Shown: piece after piece, positions 33,893-43,503 of the stretch
Layout: every line of letters starts with the position of its first letter
How positions within the stretch are numbered: position 1 is the stretch's first letter
Assembly (NCBI RefSeq): GCF_959608125.1
Contig: NZ_CAUHPG010000008.1
Coordinates: 1-64,000 of the forward strand
Origin: an uncultured Slackia sp.
GTDB taxonomy: Bacteria; Actinomycetota; Coriobacteriia; Coriobacteriales; Eggerthellaceae
Length of the DNA: 64,000 nucleotides
Reading direction: 5' to 3'
The notes under the pieces: model-generated
Seen by the model: the letters and a program-made list of their open reading frames with translations, nothing else
What the model was told of the DNA's origin: nothing
The model's database searches: none
Program-made: the position numbers and the translations under genes

Positions 33893-34846
33893 TTAACGTT
33901 TATAAACTGTTTCCCCCATATGCTCCGTCGAGTATCCCACGATGCGCGAAGCCTCTTCTTTGAAAGCACGCGACCGGATCAGCCGAACCGCGGCATCCAC
34001 GACGGGAATGCTGCGCTCGTTCTCGAGAAACGCGATGTCGAGCCACTCGTCTTGCAAGGGGAGGAAGTCGACGCCTTCCACCTGATGGAACACGCGCTCG
34101 GACCCGATACAGACATCGGCCGCGCCGCGCGCCACGAGCGACGCGGCCGTCAAAGCCGACGACACCTCGCGATCGTAGCCGTTCACTGCACGCACGTTCA
34201 GGCCGAACTCGCGCATCTTCTCGTCGAACAGCACGCGCGAGCCGCAGCCGCGCTCGCGGTTGACGAGCCGCACGCCTTCGCGGGCGAGGTCTTCCCATGC
34301 GCGCAGACCGCGCGGATTCCCCTTCGCCACGATAAGCCCCTGGCGGCGCCCCACCAGACGGACCATGCGCACAGGAACGCCCGGCACCAGGCGCTCGACG
34401 AAGGGCAGGTTGTACGAAAGACGGTCGTAGAAGTGCACGAGCGCCGCATGGGCACGACCTGCATACAGGTCGCACAATGCCGCATAGCTTCCCTCGTAGA
34501 CCCGCTCGAACGTCGAACCTGCGGCCACCGATCCCAAGTAGTTCGCCAGCATATCGCCCAATATGTCGTTGCCCGCGATAACGAACGATGCAGCACGGGC
34601 CCGGACAGCGAATGCGGACGCCTCGGAACGCACGGACGGCATGCGGACGGAGCCCTCGAGGAGTTCGGAGCGAGGCCCCGTACGACGTGCGACATAGTTC
34701 GCTACGTCATCGCGCGAGAAGCGCATCTTCCGACCGACGTGATATGCAGCAAGCTCTTCGCGCTTGACCAGGTTGTATACGGTATTCTTGCTGACCCGCA
34801 GAATCGCGGCCACCTCGTCGGCCGTCAAGGCCCCGCTTTCGGACAC
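33893..34846 (-). CDS. HTH regulator with periplasmic-binding-protein-like domain, likely molybdate/tungstate related
   Basis: The chosen GTG start at 34846 has GAGGGGG five bases upstream. Residues 5-50 are an excisionase-type HTH (ALTADEVAAILRVSKNTVYN, KMRFSRDDVANYV). The rest (about 85-310) is a PBP-like domain (SFVIAGNDILGDMLANYLG, AHAALVHFYD, RQGLIVAKGNPRGL, RGAADVCIGSE). This combination occurs in regulators of molybdate/tungstate genes. It is divergent from the di-Mop gene at 35105, which supports that role. Confidence 0.75.
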   Translation of the reverse strand: MSESGALTADEVAAILRVSKNTVYNLVKREELAAYHVGRKMRFSRDDVANYVARRTGPRSELLEGSVRMPSVRSEASAFAVRARAASFVIAGNDILGDMLANYLGSVAAGSTFERVYEGSYAALCDLYAGRAHAALVHFYDRLSYNLPFVERLVPGVPVRMVRLVGRRQGLIVAKGNPRGLRAWEDLAREGVRLVNRERGCGSRVLFDEKMREFGLNVRAVNGYDREVSSALTAASLVARGAADVCIGSERVFHQVEGVDFLPLQDEWLDIAFLENERSIPVVDAAVRLIRSRAFKEEASRIVGYSTEHMGETVYKR

Positions 34847-35104
34847 GCCTTCCCCCTCGTTCGACGCGGCTCCATTCGAACACAAGTATATACTCAATCA
34901 AGAATAAATACAGGGTACACCGCAAGTCGGCCGAAGCCGACCCTTCGCACAAACGACGACGCGGGTTGTGCGAAACAAGACGAAACGGCGCCTGGCGACG
35001 CGCTTTCCACCGCAACCCTTCCCCCGCCCCGCCGATGCGGCCATACTGGGAGCCGTCACCGAATCGCCGTCGCGAACGGACGGCGCATCCACGAAAGGAA
35101 CGCC

Positions 35105-35530
35105 ATGAAGATTTCTGCACGCAACCAGCTCAAAGGCATCGTCTCCTCCGTCTCCGAAGGCGCCGTCAACGGCATCGTCGCCATCGACCTGGGCGAGGAC
35201 ACCGTGAAGGCGTCCATCACCATGGAGGCCATCAAAGACCTGGGCATCAAGGAGGGCATTACCGCCTACGTCGTCATCAAGGCAACCAGCGTGATGTTCG
35301 CCGCCGGATCCGAGCGCATCGCCGGCATCTCCGCGCGCAACCAGCTCGCGGGCACCGTCGAAAGCGTCAAGAAAGGCGCCGTCAACGGCCACGTGGCCCT
35401 CAAGCTTTCCGACGGCTCCGTCATCAAGGGCTCCATCACCAACGACGCCATCGACGAGCTGGGCCTGACCGAAGGCGCGGCCGCCCTTGCCATCGTCAAG
35501 TCCACCGACGTGATCGTAGGCATCGAATAA
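35105..35530 (+). CDS. mop: di-Mop (TOBE) molybdate-binding protein
   Basis: The 141-residue protein is two tandem Mop/TOBE units. The first starts KISARNQLKGIVSSVSEGAV and the second GISARNQLAGTVESVKKGAV, each with the SARNQ motif that binds molybdate/tungstate oxyanion. It has the di-Mop size of cytoplasmic molybdate-storage proteins. The start at 35105 has AAGGA five bases upstream. Divergent from a PBP-domain regulator, probably its controller. Confidence 0.9.
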   Translation: MKISARNQLKGIVSSVSEGAVNGIVAIDLGEDTVKASITMEAIKDLGIKEGITAYVVIKATSVMFAAGSERIAGISARNQLAGTVESVKKGAVNGHVALKLSDGSVIKGSITNDAIDELGLTEGAAALAIVKSTDVIVGIE

Positions 35531-35563
35531 GCGAACCTTCGCGAAAAGCGATGTTTCATCGAA

Positions 35564-35602
35564 GGTCCTCCGCACGGCAGACGTGCGGAGGACCTTTTCG
35601 TT
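35564..35602 (+). terminator. terminator of mop
   Basis: A perfect 12-bp stem, GGTCCTCCGCAC (35564-35575) with GTGCGGAGGACC (35583-35594), then TTTTCGTTT. Confidence 0.9.
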
Positions 35603-35654
35603 TCAAGACCGATCGCGCCCATGCTGGATAAGGGCTTCCCCTATCGCCTTTCTT

Positions 35655-35677
35655 TTGTTATATTTAATCTATAACAA
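35655..35677 (+). promoter_or_regulatory. YtrA-type operator overlapping a promoter
   Basis: TTGTTATA (35655-35662) and TATAACAA (35670-35677) are perfect inverted repeats with a seven-base spacer, 33 bp before the GntR start. The AT-rich arms contain -10-like sequence. This is the expected autoregulatory site of a YtrA-subfamily repressor. Confidence 0.7.
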
Positions 35678-35709
35678 ATAGAACATTAAGACGACGAAAG
35701 GAGGCCGCC

Positions 35710-36132
35710 GTGATTATCCGCATAGACCAGACGAGCCCCGAGCCCGTCTACCTGCAGATTCGCAACCAAATCGTCGCGGCGATCGCGCACGGGGAACTCG
35801 AAGCATCCGACAGGCTGCCCAGCGTACGCGCGCTGGCAAGCGACCTGGGCGTGAATCTGCACACGGTGAACAAAGCCTACGCCGTGCTACGCGACGAGGG
35901 ATTCCTGATGATGCGCGGCCGAGCGGGCGCCGTGATCGCCGATTTCCGACACGCCGCCTCGCCCGAGCATCAAGCAGCCGGCGCCGAGAAGATCGAAGAG
36001 GCCCTGTATCGGCTGGCCCTGGAGCACCGCGCCCAGGGAGGCAGCTGCAAGTCCTTCCTCGCCATCGCCTCAGAGCAGGCGAAACGCGTCTTCGACGCAG
36101 CCGTTTCCGACACATCGACCGAAGGAGCGTGA
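35710..36132 (+). CDS. GntR-family regulator, YtrA subfamily
   Basis: This 140-residue protein is a GntR winged HTH (PEPVYLQIRNQIVAAIAHGE, LPSVRALASDLGVNLHTVNK, AYAVLRDEGF) with a short helical dimerisation tail only, which defines the YtrA type. The GTG start has AAAGGAGG upstream. The next gene starts four bases before its stop (GTGA), so the membrane protein is its coupled target, as YtrA members usually control transporters in their own operon. Confidence 0.88.
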   Translation: MIIRIDQTSPEPVYLQIRNQIVAAIAHGELEASDRLPSVRALASDLGVNLHTVNKAYAVLRDEGFLMMRGRAGAVIADFRHAASPEHQAAGAEKIEEALYRLALEHRAQGGSCKSFLAIASEQAKRVFDAAVSDTSTEGA

Positions 36133-37262
36133 TCGCCGTGGTCGCCGCCGCAACCGTGGGCATGTTCGCCCTGACGACTCTTTCCGCGGGCCTGCTGCTC
36201 GCCTTCACTCCGTATCTCATGCGCCGCAACGAATGCTTCGCAACCACCGTACCTGCCGCCGCGCACGATGACCCGGCCCTGCGCGCGCTGAAGAAGCGCT
36301 ACGCCGCGGCCATGGTCGCGTTCACGATCGCCTGCACCGCTCTTTCCGCAGGCGCGGGCCTCCTGATCGTTTCTGGAGACGAGACGCTCGGCACGGTGCT
36401 CGAATGCATCGCCGTAACCGCCCCGATCGTCGCGTCGTTCGCGCTCATGCTGGCGAACCGCCGCAAGGTCGTCGCCCTCAAGCGCGAGCGTGGCTGGCAG
36501 GCGCAAAGCAGGCAGACGGTCGCCTTGGCCGCCGAGCAAGACTTGCCCGCCGCCCTGCCTCTGGCATGGAACCTGCTCTACATCCCTCTCATCCTTGCCA
36601 CGATAGGCATCGGTCTCGCCCTGTACCCGTCCATGCCCGACATGCTGCCTATGCATGCCGATTTCTCGGGTAACGTGAACGAATACGCGCCCAAATCGAT
36701 CGGCAGCGCCATCGGATTTCCCGTGCTCTTCGAAGCGTCCCTAGCCGCATGCCTTACCTTCTCGCATTGGTCGATCCTTCGCTCGAAGCGCCCCGTCGAC
36801 CCGTCCGCCCCTTCGGCATCGGCGCTCGCCTACGGTCTTTTCGCCCGAGCCCAGAGCATTTTCCTCCTGGTCGTCGGCCTTGGCTTAAGCGGCGGCATCG
36901 GCATTCTGTTCCTGCTGTCTTCGGCGGGTTTCATCGGCCTGGGCCAGGCGGGCGCGATCATCGTGCTTCTGACCGTCCCGGTCGTGCTGGGCAGCATCGC
37001 CCTATCGGTCGTCTACGGCCAGGCGGGTTCGCGCGTCTTCATGCGCATGCAAGGCGGATCCGAACTTCTCATGGACGACGACGAGCACTGGAAGCTAGGC
37101 ATCTTCTATTTCAATCGCGATGACGCGAGCCTCTTCTTGCCCGAGCGCTTCGGCGTCGGCTGGACGATCAACCTCGCCCGCCCCGCCGCATGGGCGATCA
37201 TGGTCGGATTCCTCATCCTCACCGCTGCCTTCATCGCGCTGACGATGAGCCTGGTCGCGTAA
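36129..37262 (+). CDS. DUF1648/DUF5808 membrane protein
   Basis: The 377-residue protein has about nine membrane helices. It contains a DUF1648-like segment (YPSMPDMLPMHADFSGNVN) and a C-terminal DUF5808-like segment (EHWKLGIFYFNRDDASLFLPE, RFGVGWTINLARP). Both occur in membrane proteins of the SdpI/YhdP-like group linked to GntR-YtrA regulators. A role in resistance to membrane-active peptides is plausible by family, not shown here. Confidence 0.75.
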   Translation: MIAVVAAATVGMFALTTLSAGLLLAFTPYLMRRNECFATTVPAAAHDDPALRALKKRYAAAMVAFTIACTALSAGAGLLIVSGDETLGTVLECIAVTAPIVASFALMLANRRKVVALKRERGWQAQSRQTVALAAEQDLPAALPLAWNLLYIPLILATIGIGLALYPSMPDMLPMHADFSGNVNEYAPKSIGSAIGFPVLFEASLAACLTFSHWSILRSKRPVDPSAPSASALAYGLFARAQSIFLLVVGLGLSGGIGILFLLSSAGFIGLGQAGAIIVLLTVPVVLGSIALSVVYGQAGSRVFMRMQGGSELLMDDDEHWKLGIFYFNRDDASLFLPERFGVGWTINLARPAAWAIMVGFLILTAAFIALTMSLVA

Positions 37263-37294
37263 GAAAGACGCCGACTGGAAGCCCTTTACGAAAA

Positions 37295-37340
37295 ACACCC
37301 CGCAGCCTCAGGGCGTCGAGCCCGGCTGCGGGGTGTTTTC
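37295..37340. terminator. bidirectional terminator
   Basis: A perfect 14-bp stem, AACACCCCGCAGCC (37295-37308) with GGCTGCGGGGTGTT (37325-37338), with TTTT on the right and AAAAA on the left. It separates the GntR operon from the converging surface-protein gene. Confidence 0.88.
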
Positions 37341-37375
37341 ATGTCACGATGTAAAAGCCGCGAAGCGATACAGGC

Positions 37376-40300
37376 CTACAGACCCTCCGCGCGACGGGGC
37401 CCGCGCATGCGCAGGGCCACGACGGCTGCGGTCAGCGATACGAGCGCCGTCATGGACAGCCCGACCACCAAAGGCGCCGTTGCATCCGACATCGCGGGAA
37501 CGAATCGCTCAGGATCGCCGCCTTCGGGAAGGACATCGGAACCAGGCTGCTTTCCGTACGCAGAAGACGCGCCTTGCGGATCCGCCGCCGCACCCGGCGC
37601 CTGCGTCGAACCGCCCTGGCCCGGCTGGGATCCGCCCGATTCGCCGTTCGAATCAGGCGCGGTTCCGTCATCGTTCGAGCCGCCGCCTTCATCAGGCGTC
37701 TCCGTCGAATCGCCGCCGCCCTGGCCGCCATCGGGATCCAGGCCGCCATCATCCGGACCGGAGCCCTGGCCGCCACCATCGACGTCCGGGGCATCGCCGC
37801 CCGAGCCGTTCCCGCCGCCGTCAGGATTCTGGCCGCCTTGGCCGCCGTTTCCGTCGGGAACCTGACCCTGGCCGTTTTCGTCGGGCGCTTGATCATTGCC
37901 GTCGGAACCGCCGTTCGACTCGCCGCCCTGGCCCGCACCGCCGCCATCCGGCTGCGGCACGACCACCTTCACGGGCGTCTGCATAACGGTCTGCGCATGG
38001 TTGGCGTCCTCCAAGGTGCGAGCGAACGCATGGTATTCGACATCGGGGCTTAAGCCCGAAAACTCCGATTCGAACGTCCACGTGTCGAGCACGGCGGTCG
38101 CCGCCACGCTCGCCGCATCGTCTGCAGGATGCTCAGGAATGGTACAAAGCGCATACTGGACCTTGGCGTCATCGGCGCCGGAAGGGGACAAGCGTGCCGT
38201 CGATCCATCCATTTCGACGAAAAGCGCCAAGTCGTGCTCGACCTTCTTCGTCACCTCGAGCACCACTTCGGCCCGAGCCTCGCGCGCCCCCGCTTCCTCG
38301 CCATCGGCATGATACGACACGACCGCCGTCGCGGCATACACTCCTGCCGCAAGCTTCGGCTTCGCCGCGATCGACCAGCCGGCATCCTGCGCTCCAGGCG
38401 CTATCTCCGCAGCCCCCGCAGAAACCGAGAACGCGTCGGCCGGCGCGCCGTCTTCGCTCGAAGCGATGCGCACCCCGTCGACGAACGCCCGCGCCGTGCC
38501 TGCATTCGCCAGCGTCAACGCCGCAGAGGGCGCGCTTGATCCGTACTGAACGCTGCCCAGGTCGACGGCCGACGCCTGCAAGATAGGAACCTCGGAAGCA
38601 TCCTCGAAAAAGTCGAGCAACGAACACGAGAAGAATTTGTCGCCCTGCGTCTGCAGCTTGATATAGCGCGCCGTCACGGGTTCGTCGAACGCTACGCGCG
38701 CGGGCTTGCCGGCCTTCCACGAAAAGCCCGACGCTTCTTTGACCTCGCTGAACGCGTCGGCATCGACCGCCACGCCCGCGGCGGCGCCGGCATCGGGCGC
38801 GGCCGAGACGATCACCTTGTTGCGCGGCGTGCCGTTGCCGTGGTCGGGACGCGGCCAGAAATCGAACGCGGCGATATCGCGCTCACGCCCCAGATCGATT
38901 ACGATCCAACCGTCGTAATCGTTACCCGACCAGGCATTATGCCAATACGAAAGCGCGCTTGCGTCAAGTACCCTTCTCGCGCCGTCCTCGCCGTTTTGCG
39001 ACGACGAATACGAATTCACGTTCAACTCGCCGTACGGAACGAACGTCATGCCCGTCTCGGCGTCCTCGCTGAACGAGAGCGTCATCGGATCGGACGGAAG
39101 CATCGTCCCCGACGCCGCACGCCTCACCTGCACGTCGACATCGCCTGGAAAAAGGTTACGCTCGGTCAGACGCGTCCATGCACCGTCGCCTATGCGCGTC
39201 TCGATTTTCGCCGGCATCGCGGAGTCCTCGAAATACAGGGCATTCGTCCTGTCGTTGAGGAAATGCCGCGGAAGCTCCTTCGACGCGATGCCGATATCGA
39301 TCGCATTGATCGTATTCGAACCGATGAATCTGACCAAGATGTCGTTCTCCGGCGTGATCGAGGCTACCTGTTCGTCGGTCAGCTTCTCTTTCACCTGACC
39401 GCCCACCAGCTGCTTCCACGACGACCCGCCATCCAGGCTGTATTCCCACGGCGTTCCGCCGGAAGCGAACTGCGCGCCAAGCTTGATCGTATTCGCATCG
39501 GCCCCGTCGAACGAGAACGTGGCCAAATAGCCGTCGGATTTACCGAGCAGCGCATTGGCCATGGCCTTGGAGACCTCGGGCTGGAGCACGTCGCCGGCCG
39601 CCGCCTTCGACGCCTTCTGCAGCGTACGCACGCGAAGGTCCTCCAGCTCGACCACGTAGGCACCCTTGGTGCGCTCGTCGATCACCTTCATGAAGTCGTG
39701 CATCGGCAGCGGATAGTACGCAAGAGCATCGGCCACATGCTGTGCAAGCGCAAGCCACTCTTCTTTGCCCGCGCCCTTCTGCTCGTACAGGCCGATCTTC
39801 GCCGTGATGGCATCGTAATTGAGGTCCTGAGCGGCGAGCGAGGCATCCAGAAGCGCCTGCTTGTCTTCGAGCGATGCGAAGCTGTCGGCCAGCAGGCGCA
39901 GTTCATAGCTCTGCACGTACGAATCGAAATCGTTAAGCGCATCCTGGGCGTATACGGTATAGGTGCCGCTCCTGATGTATTCCTCCTGGCTTTTGCGCTG
40001 CTGGTTCCAGTTATTCAGATAGTGCGCGGCCGAGGGCACGTCGGAATTCGACCATCCCGACACGTCGTTCTGAATGCGATAGGCGCCCTTCTGCTCGCCC
40101 GCAGCATCCGCGCGCAGCTCATAGGTCATCGTAGCCGCATGGCCGGGCTGACCCATGACCGCCGACGGAACGCCCACCATGCAGTTGAGGTTCGAAAAGG
40201 TCTTCGCCAACGCGCCGCATACGCCGCCTTTTTCGAACACCATCCAAAGACGGTGATACTGCGCGGGGTCGGTCGTGGCACCGGGCGCGCTGGAAATCTG

Positions 40301-41308
40301 CCCGCAGCCGATATAGAAGGGATCGTCCTGCGAACGGTTGGGGAAGTTCTCGTCCTCGTAATCGAGCTTGTACTTCTCTTTCCAGCCGCCCCGCCACTGG
40401 CGGTATGCGCCGTTTTCGCCCGACGGCTTGATTTCGGTGACGGGTCCGTCGAACTGCGATGCATCGTAGAAGCCCTTATAGGAGTAGGTGCCATCGCTCG
40501 TCCAGTTGCCGTTCACGCCGCCGTACCATATATACGTGTACGCGTTCAGGCGATCTTTCTCGTGCGCTTAATCGGGCTTTATGGCCAGCGTGTAGTTGGC
40601 AAGCCACGGCAGCTCGGAATCGGTGATCTGGTTTTCGAATACCCAGCGCATGTTCTCGACCGTCAGTTCGTCGAACAGGTCTTTCTGGAAGCGATAGCGC
40701 TCGTCGTTGTCGCGGAAAATCTTGATCGTCTCGTAGCGCACGAGCGGGTCGGACACGAATCCCGGGTCTCCCGACCACAGTCGCGAACGGCCCGATTGCG
40801 CCAGCGACGCCGACACCATCATGCGCAGATGCACGTCCGCTTCGGCACCCGCAAGGTCTTCGGGATGCGCGGCGCGCAAGCGGCGCAGAATATCGAGCGC
40901 TCCCACATGCTGGTCGGCGCTCGCCCTGCCGTCGCGCACATTGGGCTCGCCGCCCGTGACGTAATAACGCAACGCAGGAAGATCGCTCAGGAACCATGCG
41001 AGGAAATCAGCCTTCTCGACCGATTCGTCCGCATAGGCGGCAAGTTTTTCGTAGCCGATTTCGGACACCAGATTGCGCTGCAGCACAAGCAACTCGCGGT
41101 CTTCGGCCAAAGAACCCGACGCCACGGCGAGCGACCATTCCTCGGGCGTCGCAGCATCCTTGATTCGGCCGTCGAGGGCCTCGACCGTCTGCAACGCCCC
41201 AGGCGCGGCAAAAGCGCGCTCAGGCAACGCAGCAGCGCATGCGAATACGAGCGTGGCCGCACACGCCGCGATGAAAATGCGCGTGGCTTTCCCCATGCAA
41301 TGTTTCAC
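37376..41308 (-). pseudogene. giant surface protein with transglutaminase-like and discoidin domains, split by an in-frame TAA
   Basis: The GTG at 41308 (AAGGGG five bases upstream) opens a signal peptide (GKATRIFIAACAATLVFACA, ending ERAFA). The frame stops at TAA (40568-40570) after YTLAIKPD, then goes on in the same frame as AHEKDRLNAYTYIWYGG for 1,060 codons to 37376. Without the stop it would have about 1,310 residues. The second part holds a transglutaminase/cysteine-protease-like core (GGVCGALAKTFSNLN with Cys, GQPGHAATM with His), an F5/8 type C domain (SYWHNAWSGNDYDGWIVIDLG), and Ig-like parts. A 130-residue Gly/Asp/Gln-rich linker and a C-terminal membrane anchor (APLVVGLSMTALVSLTAAVV then RMRGPRR) complete it. 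Either a recent nonsense mutation or two separate products. Confidence 0.7.
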
Positions 41309-41544
41309 TTGTTCCCCTTTCGTCCGCGTCGCCGATTCGCCGGCGTCGCGGGCATGCCCCATCCGCTCGAAATAAACGGACGCCGCATTATAAGGGGAAA
41401 AGTTCGTTCGAAGCCGCAACAAAAAAGAGGATGGAGAAAAAACCTCTACCCCGAAGAATCCGGGGAGAAGCACAAGATGCCGACCGCGTAAAAGCGACCG
41501 GGAAAACGCCGAAACGCAGAGCAGACGACCCTTCGGCCGGAAAG

Positions 41545-41571
41545 CAAAAAGCCGGCCCTGCGAGGCCGGCT
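41545..41571 (-). terminator. terminator after tRNA-Pro
   Basis: AGCCGGCC (41550-41557) pairs with GGCCGGCT (41564-41571), followed on the minus strand by TTTTTGC. It lies just 3' of the tRNA. Confidence 0.75.
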
Positions 41572-41584
41572 CGATAAAGCATGG

Positions 41585-41658
41585 TCGGGATGACAGGATT
41601 CGAACCTGCGACATCCTGCTCCCAAAGCAGGCGCGCTACCAAACTGCGCCACATCCCG
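41585..41658 (-). tRNA. tRNA-Pro(UGG)
   Basis: The minus strand folds into a full cloverleaf. The acceptor CGGGATG pairs with CATCCCG, the anticodon arm is CCTGC-TTTGGGA-GCAGG with anticodon TGG, and the T arm is GCAGG-TTCGAAT-CCTGT, with discriminator A. Length is 74 nt and CCA is not encoded. Confidence 0.95.
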
Positions 41659-41972
41659 ATTCCATCAGGCCTGAAAATACGAACCCGCCGATAACGAGTT
41701 CAATATAGTAGACGAACGCCGCCGCTCTGGCAAGGGCGTGCGATCACGACGATGCGCCGAAAACAGGACGGCATCGGACTCGCTTGCGGCCCCGGCTCGT
41801 CTTTTTCCCGCTCGCAACGCTCGAAAAACGGCCTTCGCATGCAAATCACATGGAGAAAAGCATCCAAGGTGCTCTATTGCCCTCGCACATATGCCCCGAA
41901 TAAAGGCATAATGCTACCCGACATTAAAGCGACGCGATCGCCGCACCGAGACGAACCGAAAGGAAACGACGC
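41659..41972. other. upstream region of guaA
   Basis: This 310-bp stretch has no gene. A -10-like CATAAT occurs near 41908, and GAAAGGAA precedes the guaA ATG. I could not recognise a purine riboswitch fold. The strand opposite carries the leader of tRNA-Pro. Confidence 0.4.
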
Positions 41973-42956
41973 ATGGATTCCAACAAGCGCCCTGACGACA
42001 TGGTACGCATCACCACCCCCGAGCTCGCTCAGGCCTTCATCGACGAGAAGGTCGCCGAGGCCAAAGAGATGATCGGCGACAAGAAGGTCCTTTTGGCGCT
42101 TTCCGGCGGCGTCGACAGCTCCGTCGTCGCAGCGCTGCTGATCAAGGCCATCGGCAAGCAGCTCATCTGCGTGCATGTGAACCACGGCCTCATGCGCAAG
42201 GGCGAAAGCGAGCAGGTCGTCGACGTGTTCCGCAACCAGCTCGACGCGAATCTGGTCTACGTCGATGCCACCGATCGCTTCCTCGGCCTGCTCGACGGCG
42301 TGGCCGAGCCCGAGGCGAAGCGTAAAATCATCGGTGCGGAGTTCATCCGCGTGTTCGAGGAAGAGGCCCGCAAGGTGGGCGACGAAGTAAGCTTCCTCGC
42401 CCAGGGCACCATCTATCCCGACATCCTCGAGTCCGACGGCGTGAAGGCGCATCACAACGTGGGCGGCCTGCCTGACGACCTGCAGTTCGAGCTGTGCGAG
42501 CCGGTCAAGCTGCTCTATAAGGACGAAGTTCGCGTCATCGGCCGCGAACTCGGCCTGCCCGAGAACATGGTCGAGCGCCAGCCCTTCCCCGGCCCCGGCC
42601 TGGGCGTGCGCTGCCTCGGCGCCATCACCCGCGATCGCCTCGAGGCGCTGCGCGAGGCCGACGCCATCCTGCGCGAAGAGTTCGCCGCCGCCGGCCTCGA
42701 AGGCAAGGTGTGGCAGTACTTCGTCAGCGTTCCCGACTTCCGCGTCACGGGCGTGAAGGACGATAAGCGCCTCTACGAGTGGCCGGCGTTCATCCGCGCG
42801 GTCAACACCGTCGATGCTATGACCGCCGAGGTGCCCGAGCTGGATTGGGCGCTGCTGAAGAAGATCGGCGACCGCATCTCCGCCGAGGTCGACGGCATCT
42901 GCCGCGTCCTCTACGACCTGACCCCGAAGCCCTGCGGCACCATCGAGTTCGAATAA
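41973..42956 (+). CDS. guaA: GMP synthase ATP-pyrophosphatase subunit, no glutaminase domain
   Basis: The 327-residue protein is the synthetase half of GMP synthase. It has the PP-loop SGGVDSS (44-50), HVNHGLMRKGE, FLAQGTIYPDILES, HHNVGGLP and the C-terminal dimerisation motif DLTPKPCGTIEFE. The N-terminal glutamine amidotransferase domain of ordinary bacterial GuaA (about 190 residues) is absent, and no such gene is adjacent. The arrangement is that of archaeal two-subunit enzymes (GuaAa/GuaAb). It converts XMP, ATP and ammonia to GMP; a separate glutaminase must be encoded elsewhere or free ammonia used. Confidence 0.92.
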   Translation: MDSNKRPDDMVRITTPELAQAFIDEKVAEAKEMIGDKKVLLALSGGVDSSVVAALLIKAIGKQLICVHVNHGLMRKGESEQVVDVFRNQLDANLVYVDATDRFLGLLDGVAEPEAKRKIIGAEFIRVFEEEARKVGDEVSFLAQGTIYPDILESDGVKAHHNVGGLPDDLQFELCEPVKLLYKDEVRVIGRELGLPENMVERQPFPGPGLGVRCLGAITRDRLEALREADAILREEFAAAGLEGKVWQYFVSVPDFRVTGVKDDKRLYEWPAFIRAVNTVDAMTAEVPELDWALLKKIGDRISAEVDGICRVLYDLTPKPCGTIEFE

Positions 42957-42989
42957 AACTCGCAACTTCGCAATCGAATCAACCGGAAC

Positions 42990-43017
42990 ACGGCCCCGCA
43001 CCGACGGGGCCGTTTCT
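42990..43017 (+). terminator. terminator of guaA
   Basis: ACGGCCCCG (42990-42998) pairs perfectly with CGGGGCCGT (43005-43013), followed by TTCTCTCT. Confidence 0.85.
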
Positions 43018-43034
43018 CTCTAGAAAGACCCGTC

Positions 43035-43331
43035 ATGCTTCCACCGTGGACCATCGTCTCCCGCTATCTGAAATACCGCTCGTCTTGGGACAGCCTCTGC
43101 GACCAGTGCGGCCGTTGCTGCTTCATGCGCGAAGTGGACGAGGACGGCGATGTGATCATCGATTATGCGGCTCCATGCGAATTCCTCGACGTGGCCACCA
43201 GGCAGTGCACGGTATACGAACGCCGCTTCGAGGCATGCGAGCGCTGCAACAAGGTGACCCTGCGCCATGCGCTCTTCGCCGACCATCTGCCGGAAGGCTG
43301 CGCTTACGTGCGCATCTTCCGCGAACGATAG
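43035..43331 (+). CDS. YkgJ-family CxxCxxCC zinc/iron-cluster protein
   Basis: The 98-residue protein has the family signature DQCGRCCFMREVDEDGDV, then APCEFLDVATRQCTVYERRF and EACERCNKV. Seven or eight cysteines could bind a metal or Fe-S cluster. Members (UPF0153/YkgJ) are of unknown role. It begins 18 bp after the guaA terminator. Confidence 0.8.
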   Translation: MLPPWTIVSRYLKYRSSWDSLCDQCGRCCFMREVDEDGDVIIDYAAPCEFLDVATRQCTVYERRFEACERCNKVTLRHALFADHLPEGCAYVRIFRER

Positions 43332-43416
43332 GCATGTTCAAGACGGGCTTCGCTTCATCGGAGCCGCACGAAACCGCAGCGCTCGCTGCGCAGACCGTAC
43401 AAAAGACTTAGCAGAC

Positions 43417-43458
43417 AAAACGGCCCTCGCTTCCCAACGAAGGAAACGAGGGCCGTTT
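43417..43458. terminator. bidirectional terminator
   Basis: AAACGGCCCTCG (43418-43429) pairs perfectly with CGAGGGCCGTTT (43447-43458). It serves the converging YkgJ-like and fbp genes. Confidence 0.85.
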
Positions 43459-43503
43459 GCTTGTTCTTGCCCAATGCGGTGCCGAATGCGGTATCGGAAG
43501 CCG

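Noticed and set aside
40568..40570. Recoded stop in the surface protein
   Set aside because: TAA is not a selenocysteine or pyrrolysine codon; nonsense mutation or error is more likely.
38840..41491. 883-codon plus-strand frame over the surface protein
   Set aside because: Arg/His/Val-rich low-complexity translation typical of antisense to a high-GC gene.
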